64,000 nucleotides of DNA from CAZAIO01 sp964485235 (GTDB lineage: Bacteria > Chloroflexota > Dehalococcoidia > GIF9 > UBA5629), in assembly GCA_964485235.1 (NCBI GenBank), contig CAZAIO010000001.1, positions 8,663 to 72,662 on the forward strand. Reading direction: 5' to 3'. Under the pieces are notes generated by a model. It worked only from the letters and a program-made list of their open reading frames with translations, was not told the DNA's origin and searched no databases. The translations under genes were made by a program, and so were the position numbers. Of this stretch, positions 63,750 through 64,000 are shown piece after piece. Every line of letters begins with the position of its first letter. The stretch's first letter is position 1.

Positions 63750-64000
63750 CTATCTGAGGAATTTCGTTAAGAAATTGGTTATGATCTTAAACCCGCCAAC
63801 CCGCTTCACGACTGTAGAATAGTCCAGGTCGCCGCGGACCAATGAGCAGCACGCATTCCATATTCTCTCGTCCACGCGTAATATCGGGATAATCTTCGAC
63901 TGCAAACGTATATACAGCTTGCGAAACATCCATGCCATATGGATCTCGGGGAGTATCTCTTTTTCAACGGTACGTTGATATTCATCGAGAGAATCGCTAT
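63750..64000 (-). CDS. C-terminal end of a gene cut by the right edge (possible geranylgeranyl reductase-type)
   Basis: The minus-strand frame stays open to base 64000, so only about 83 C-terminal residues are visible: LDEYQRTVEKEILPEIHMA ... VDERIWNACCSLVRGDLDY ... ending FLTKFLR. The pattern 'EI-PE-, then a basic helical region, W-A-C-LVRG--Y' recalls C-termini of geranylgeranyl reductase-family flavoproteins, but the FAD motif would lie outside. Low confidence in the family. Confidence 0.5.
   Translation of the reverse strand, partial: SDSLDEYQRTVEKEILPEIHMAWMFRKLYIRLQSKIIPILRVDERIWNACCSLVRGDLDYSTVVKRVGGFKIITNFLTKFLR

Noticed and set aside
1..64000. CRISPR array, prophage, insertion sequence, tRNA or rRNA genes
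   Set aside because: No regularly spaced repeats, transposase or phage proteins, or cloverleaf/rRNA sequence could be recognised in the window.

Overview
The window looks like a chromosomal segment of an anaerobic, monoderm-type bacterium, most plausibly a Chloroflexota member near the Dehalococcoidia. This is inferred from gene content; no 16S or marker alignment was possible. Supporting points are the dgt-dnaG-rpoD gene order, an electron-bifurcating NfnAB pair, a GTP-type PEP carboxykinase, a T-box leader, a type 2 isoleucyl-tRNA synthetase, many lipoproteins and no outer-membrane or LPS genes. Base composition looks even. I saw no insertion sequence, prophage, CRISPR array, tRNA or rRNA.

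Layout. 1-1.3 kb: an arylsulfotransferase-like propeller cut by the left edge. 2.0-5.7 kb: a three-subunit molybdenum hydroxylase (FAD, [2Fe-2S] and Mo subunits) closed by a strong terminator. 5.9-7.9 kb: a metallo-beta-lactamase-fold hydrolase, then a PadR regulator operon with a consensus promoter overlapped by palindromes. 8.0-11.8 kb: a type II fatty-acid elongation set (a HadA/HadB-like MaoC pair, FabL-like, FabF, FabG). 12-14.8 kb: a zinc-ribbon membrane protein, plsY, a universal stress protein and a TPR lipoprotein. 15-19 kb: P1-family peptidase, DUF2520 oxidoreductase, panD, panB and panC, which look like one pantothenate operon.

19-26.2 kb: a long non-coding leader region with a possible structured RNA, a NuoG-like/GltD-like fusion flavoprotein with nfnA and nfnB, then a tryptophan T-box leader, a 17-codon leader ORF and trpB2. 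26.5-27.6 kb: an HtrA-type lipoprotein protease. 35.3-27.7 kb (minus strand): one compact operon, rpsF-ssb-rpsR-rpmH-rnpA-yidD-PQQ propeller lipoprotein-yidC-jag-ileS, which joins two usually separate housekeeping clusters and lacks dnaA. 35.5-51.3 kb: housekeeping genes ychF, pckG, dgt, dnaG, rpoD, ffh, sbcC and uvrA.

51.4-54.2 kb: AI-2E-type permease, DUF948/YtxH stress-type membrane proteins and a second zinc-ribbon/TM/sensor protein. 54.4-60.1 kb: an accessory lipid-type region with an HSD17B4-like SDR, a 3beta-HSD/DFR-like epimerase, a clear homologue of eukaryotic steroid 5alpha-reductase, a molybdenum-cofactor cytidylyltransferase (which may mature the Mo hydroxylase at 2-5.7 kb) and an acyl-CoA ligase. 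60.4-63.7 kb: two tandem paralogous lipoproteins with swapped C-terminal modules. The right edge cuts a minus-strand gene.

The items most worth attention are the Cys-to-Asp change in the Mo hydroxylase iron-sulfur subunit, the steroid 5alpha-reductase neighbourhood, the NuoG/GltD fusion beside NfnAB, the layered control of trpB2, the GxHH signature in IleRS, and two unassigned structured leaders (near 14.9 and 19.3 kb).
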